From NCBI GenBank assembly GCA_000431135.1, contig HF987827.1:1706-11183 (forward strand): 9,478 bases of DNA, in the 5' to 3' direction. Below, one piece after another: positions 6,815 through 9,478 of this stretch. The notes below the pieces were generated by a model. That model saw only the letters and a program-made list of their open reading frames with translations, had not been told where the DNA came from and searched no databases. This DNA comes from Clostridium sp. CAG:590 (GTDB lineage Bacteria > Bacillota > Clostridia > Lachnospirales > Lachnospiraceae). Both the position numbers and the translations under genes were made by a program. The first letter of the stretch is position 1; each line of letters begins with the position of its first letter.

Positions 6815-8266
6815 ATGAGTAAAATTATTGGAAAAGGCATTACTTTTGACGACGTTTTATTGGTTCCTGCATATTCAGAAGTAATTCCAAATGACGTTGA
6901 TTTGAGAACACAGCTTACAAAGAAAATTCAGTTACAGATTCCTCTTATGAGTTCCGGAATGGATACCGTTACGGAGCACAGAATGGCAATTGCAATGGCC
7001 AGACAGGGTGGTATTGGAGTTATCCATAAGAACATGTCGATCGAGGCACAGGCGGAGGAAGTAGATAAGGTTAAGCGTTCCGAGAATGGTGTCATTACAG
7101 ATCCGTTTTCTCTTTCACCGGATCATACATTAGATGATGCAGACAAGTTAATGGCAAAGTTCCGCATTTCCGGTGTGCCAATCTGTGAGAATGGTAAGTT
7201 GGTTGGTATCATCACAAACCGTGATCTTAAGTTTGAGACAGATTATACGAAGAAGATCCGGGAGTCTATGACATCCGAAGGACTGGTTACCGCAAGAGAG
7301 GGTATTACATTAGAGGAAGCAAAGAAGATCTTAGGTGCAGCTCGTAAAGAGAAGCTTCCGATTGTAGATGAGAATTATAATCTTAAGGGATTGATCACGA
7401 TTAAGGATATTGAGAAGACAATCAAGTATCCACATTCTGCAAAGGATTCTCAGGGAAGACTCCTTTGTGCAGCAGCCGTTGGTGTAACACCGGACATTAC
7501 AGATCGTGTAGATGAGTTAGTGAAGTCTAAGGTAGATGCGATTGTGATCGATACAGCACACGGTCATTCCGCTAACGTTCTTAAGACATTTAAGCTGATC
7601 CGTGACAAGTATCCGGATCTTCAGGTTATTGCCGGTAACGTTGCAACTAGAAGTGGTACAGAAGCTATGATCAAGATGGGGGTAGATGCGGTTAAGATCG
7701 GTATCGGACCGGGTTCTATCTGTACAACCCGTATTGTTGCAGGTATCGGTGTTCCACAGATCACAGCGATCATGGATGCTTATGATGTAGCAAAAGAGTA
7801 TGGTATTCCGGTTATCGCAGATGGCGGTATCAAGTATTCAGGCGATATTACTAAGGCATTGGCAGCAGGTGCGAATGTTTGTATGATGGGTAGTCTGTTT
7901 GCAGGAACGGACGAGTCACCAGGACAGTTCGAGTTGTATCAGGGACGTAAGTACAAGGTATATCGTGGTATGGGTTCTATTGCCGCTATGGAGAACGGAA
8001 GTAAGGATCGTTACTTCCAGGCAAATGCTAAGAAGTTAGTTCCGGAAGGTGTAGAAGGACGTGTTGCATATAAGGGAACAGTAGAAGATACCGTATTCCA
8101 GTTACTTGGCGGACTTCGTTCCGGTATGGGTTATTGTGGATCTAAGACAATTGAAGAATTACATGAGAAAGCTGAGTTTGTTCAGATCTCTGCAGCTTCT
8201 TTGAAAGAGAGTCATCCGCATGATATCCAGATTACCAAGGAAGCACCGAATTATTCTGTAGAGTAA
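6815..8266 (+). CDS. guaB: Inosine-5'-monophosphate dehydrogenase
   Basis: This 483-residue cytosolic enzyme oxidises IMP to XMP with NAD+, the committed step of guanine nucleotide synthesis. The barrel opens with TFDDVLLVPAYSEV (10-23). A CBS pair is inserted at ~95-205, with HTLDDADKLMAKFRISGVPI and ITLEEAKKILGAARKEKLPIV as the two repeats. The barrel resumes with VIDTAHGHS (244-252) and the active-site loop GPGSICTTR, with catalytic Cys303. The phosphate-binding IADGGIKYSGDI and the MGSL segment follow, and the mobile flap carries Arg399-Tyr400. Length and motifs are those of a complete bacterial enzyme. The probable ribosome site AAAGGG (6798-6803) is 11 nt before ATG. The close spacing and shared promoters suggest co-transcription with cheX, and a terminator follows at 8327-8370. 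The codon usage looks highly expressed. Confidence 0.98.
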   Translation: MSKIIGKGITFDDVLLVPAYSEVIPNDVDLRTQLTKKIQLQIPLMSSGMDTVTEHRMAIAMARQGGIGVIHKNMSIEAQAEEVDKVKRSENGVITDPFSLSPDHTLDDADKLMAKFRISGVPICENGKLVGIITNRDLKFETDYTKKIRESMTSEGLVTAREGITLEEAKKILGAARKEKLPIVDENYNLKGLITIKDIEKTIKYPHSAKDSQGRLLCAAAVGVTPDITDRVDELVKSKVDAIVIDTAHGHSANVLKTFKLIRDKYPDLQVIAGNVATRSGTEAMIKMGVDAVKIGIGPGSICTTRIVAGIGVPQITAIMDAYDVAKEYGIPVIADGGIKYSGDITKALAAGANVCMMGSLFAGTDESPGQFELYQGRKYKVYRGMGSIAAMENGSKDRYFQANAKKLVPEGVEGRVAYKGTVEDTVFQLLGGLRSGMGYCGSKTIEELHEKAEFVQISAASLKESHPHDIQITKEAPNYSVE

Positions 8267-8276
8267 GGAATGAACC

Positions 8277-8302
8277 CCGCATGACAGGAATGTCAGAAGC
8301 GG
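8277..8302 (+). other. Hairpin with GGAA tetraloop in the guaB 3' region
   Basis: CCGC (8277-8280) pairs with GCGG (8299-8302), and TGACA (8282-8286) pairs with TGTCA (8291-8295) around a GGAA tetraloop of the GNRA type. A small internal loop separates the two helices. A competing helix is possible between ATGACA (8281-8286) and TGTCAT (8317-8322). The hairpin lies between the guaB stop and the terminator and has no U-tract. Its function is unknown. Confidence 0.45.
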
Positions 8303-8326
8303 TTAGAGCGTAAGAGTGTCATAGAG

Positions 8327-8370
8327 AAGGGTTATTGTGTAGATGATTTGTTTACCGATAGCCCTTTTTT
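8327..8370 (+). terminator. Rho-independent terminator after guaB
   Basis: AAGGGTTAT (8327-8335) pairs with ATAGCCCTT (8358-8366) using one G-U wobble. The right arm runs straight into a run of six T (8365-8370). The loop is fairly long (22 nt), but partial pairing within it can extend the stem. It is placed 60 nt after the guaB stop and before the ribosome site of the next gene, as expected for the end of the cheX-guaB unit. Confidence 0.75.
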
Positions 8371-8402
8371 GATGGCATATGTAAGAGATTTGGAGGAGAA
8401 AT

Positions 8403-8813
8403 ATGGTAAAGAAAATAATGAGAGATCCATTATTTCTTGCACAAAAGTCAGTAAATGCGACAGAGACTGACAAACAAGTGGTTGTGGATCTGCTAGATAC
8501 GCTGAGGTCAAATCAGGATCGTTGCGTGGGTATGGCGGCTAATATGATCGGTGTGAAGAAGAATATAATTGTAGTGGCAACGGGTCCATTTCAAATTGCA
8601 ATGATTAATCCAGTTATCACTGCCAAATCTGGAGAATATGAGACAGAGGAGGGTTGTTTATCTCTTAATGGAGTAAGAGATTGCACGAGATATCAAGAGA
8701 TTGAAGTAGATTATCTGGATCAGAATTTTAGAAAACAACACGGGAGATATTCTGGAAAAATGGCACAGGTCATTCAACATGAAATAGATCACTGTAATGG
8801 AGTAGTGATATGA
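8403..8813 (+). CDS. Peptide deformylase-like protein with altered motif I
   Basis: This is a 136-residue metalloprotein homologous to peptide deformylase, which removes the formyl group from new N-termini. Motif II EEGCLSL (Cys85) and motif III QHEIDH (His126, Glu127, His130) are intact, so the metal site and general base are present. Motif I, normally GxGxAAxQ, reads VGMAANMIG (42-50), with Met48 where the conserved Gln would be. That Gln normally stabilises the transition state. The chain is shorter than typical Def (~150-190 residues). I recognise this as a short PDF subgroup common in Firmicutes that usually accompanies a canonical Def elsewhere in the genome. GGAGG (8392-8396) is 6 nt before ATG. 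The stop overlaps the next gene's start (ATGA), suggesting translational coupling. Activity on formyl peptides is uncertain. Confidence 0.88.
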   Translation: MVKKIMRDPLFLAQKSVNATETDKQVVVDLLDTLRSNQDRCVGMAANMIGVKKNIIVVATGPFQIAMINPVITAKSGEYETEEGCLSLNGVRDCTRYQEIEVDYLDQNFRKQHGRYSGKMAQVIQHEIDHCNGVVI

Positions 8814-9478
8814 TGAAACAATGGGAGCATATTATATTTGATGTGGATGGCGTGTTGATCGATTCCATGCCAATCTGGGAACATTCTGCAAGTCTGTATC
8901 TAAAGCAGGTTTGGGGCATAGATGCCGCATCTTCAATTGATACGGATTGTGCTACATTAAGTCTGTTAGAGGCGGCAGCCTATATTAAGCAATTATATCC
9001 GCAGATTGATGTCACAGAGCACGCATTGGCAGATGGAGTGGCAGCATTTATCCGGGAACGTTATTGGCAGGCAGATGCCAGACCGGGAATGCAGGAGACG
9101 ATACATGCGCTTAAAGAACAAGGCTATCATCTGTATCTGGCTACTGCATCGGAGACAGAGAATGTCCGAGGAGCCTTATCCAATCTTGGTGTGTGGAATT
9201 GCTTTGACGCAATCTATACCTGTACGGATATTGGATATAGCAAAAGTTATACGGAATATTATGAGAAAGTGGCACAGTGTATTGGGGTGCCATGTAAAGA
9301 CCTTATTATGGTAGAAGATTCTCTTCATTCCATGATTACGGCCAAGAAAGCAGGTCTTACCGTAGCGGCGGTTTATGAACCGTATTCTGCTGAAGATGCA
9401 CAGATGATCCGTAACGTCAGTGATGTATACATAGATATATTACAACAGCTTCTTCCCCTTGCACAGCGTAAGGGACGG
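8810..9478 (+). CDS. HAD-superfamily hydrolase (phosphatase/phosphoglucomutase-like), 3' end beyond the window
   Basis: The frame from ATG 8810 stays open through the last base, giving 223 visible residues with no stop, so the gene is truncated by the window edge. HAD motif I is FDVDGVLIDS (10-19, nucleophile Asp11 and acid/base Asp13). Motif II Thr/Ser lies in LATASE (110-115), motif III is Lys145 in GYSKSY, and motif IV is VEDS (168-171). A helical C1 cap lies at ~20-90, fitting the phosphoglycolate phosphatase/beta-phosphoglucomutase group of sugar-phosphate hydrolases; the substrate is unknown. The start ATG 8810 overlaps the deformylase stop as ATGA; the next codon is also ATG (8813) and could serve instead. 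GGAG (8799-8802) fits either. The usual HAD core ends near residue 210, and the following PLAQRKGR is encoded by a repeat shared with 3118-3130. Confidence 0.88.
   Translation, partial: MMKQWEHIIFDVDGVLIDSMPIWEHSASLYLKQVWGIDAASSIDTDCATLSLLEAAAYIKQLYPQIDVTEHALADGVAAFIRERYWQADARPGMQETIHALKEQGYHLYLATASETENVRGALSNLGVWNCFDAIYTCTDIGYSKSYTEYYEKVAQCIGVPCKDLIMVEDSLHSMITAKKAGLTVAAVYEPYSAEDAQMIRNVSDVYIDILQQLLPLAQRKGR
9456..9478. repeat. Copy B of the short palindromic repeat, inside the HAD reading frame
   Basis: CCCTT (9456-9460) and AAGGG (9470-9474) form a 5-bp stem around GCACAGCGT. Bases 9457-9469 match 3118-3130 exactly over 13 nt. Read on the opposite strand, the 19-nt unit CCCTT-9 nt-AAGGG matches 3135-3153 at 16 positions. 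The element continues past the window edge, so its full extent is unknown. Here it is translated as the last visible residues of the hydrolase. Confidence 0.55.

Noticed and set aside
9006..9314. 102-codon plus-strand open frame near the right end
   Set aside because: It is out of frame inside the HAD hydrolase gene, whose four catalytic motifs are all in the other frame.
1..9478. Defence system, prophage, insertion sequence or CRISPR array
   Set aside because: No integrase, transposase, nuclease, toxin-antitoxin pair or regularly spaced repeat array is visible on either strand.

Overview
The window looks like chromosomal DNA from an anaerobic gut-type Firmicute, most likely a member of the Lachnospiraceae (Clostridia). 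The basis is moderate-to-low GC, strong GGAGG ribosome sites, abundant AGA/ATA codons, and protein types I associate with that group: a short peptide-deformylase homologue with a GMAANMIG motif, a CheX-type protein, and a carboxymuconolactone-decarboxylase/cupin fusion. The species cannot be fixed by reading alone.

Region 1 (1-3113, + strand) is a redox/accessory block. It holds the 3' part of a LysR-type regulator, then a flavodoxin, a carboxymuconolactone decarboxylase-cupin fusion and a YajO-like aldo/keto reductase. A sigma-A-like promoter (697-725) precedes the flavodoxin, and its -10 box runs into a 45-bp, almost perfect palindrome (721-765). That palindrome could be an operator, the lysR terminator, or both. 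The three enzymes are close together and probably form one transcription unit for reductive or detoxifying chemistry; the substrate is unknown.

Region 2 (3118-6021, - strand) holds a serine O-acetyltransferase (cysE) followed 18 nt later by a two-domain ABC-F ATPase of the YdiF type. The ABC-F gene converges on the aldo/keto reductase gene across an imperfect hairpin (3118-3152). The hairpin shares an identical 13-mer with the last bases of the window.

Region 3 (6022-8370) begins with a divergent intergenic region carrying two good tandem sigma-A promoters. These face a CheX-family gene followed 35 nt later by guaB (IMP dehydrogenase). The pair ends at a rho-independent terminator after a structured 3' stretch.

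Region 4 (8392-9478, + strand) has a peptide-deformylase-like gene that overlaps the start of a HAD-superfamily hydrolase gene by 4 nt (ATGA). The hydrolase reading frame is still open at the window edge, and its final visible codons run through the repeat shared with region 2.

Most of the content is ordinary housekeeping or accessory metabolism. I found no phage genes, transposase, CRISPR array, tRNA or rRNA. The points worth a second look are the promoter-overlapping palindrome, the repeat that appears to be coding in one copy and intergenic in the other, the motif-I change in the deformylase homologue, and the CheX-guaB pairing.
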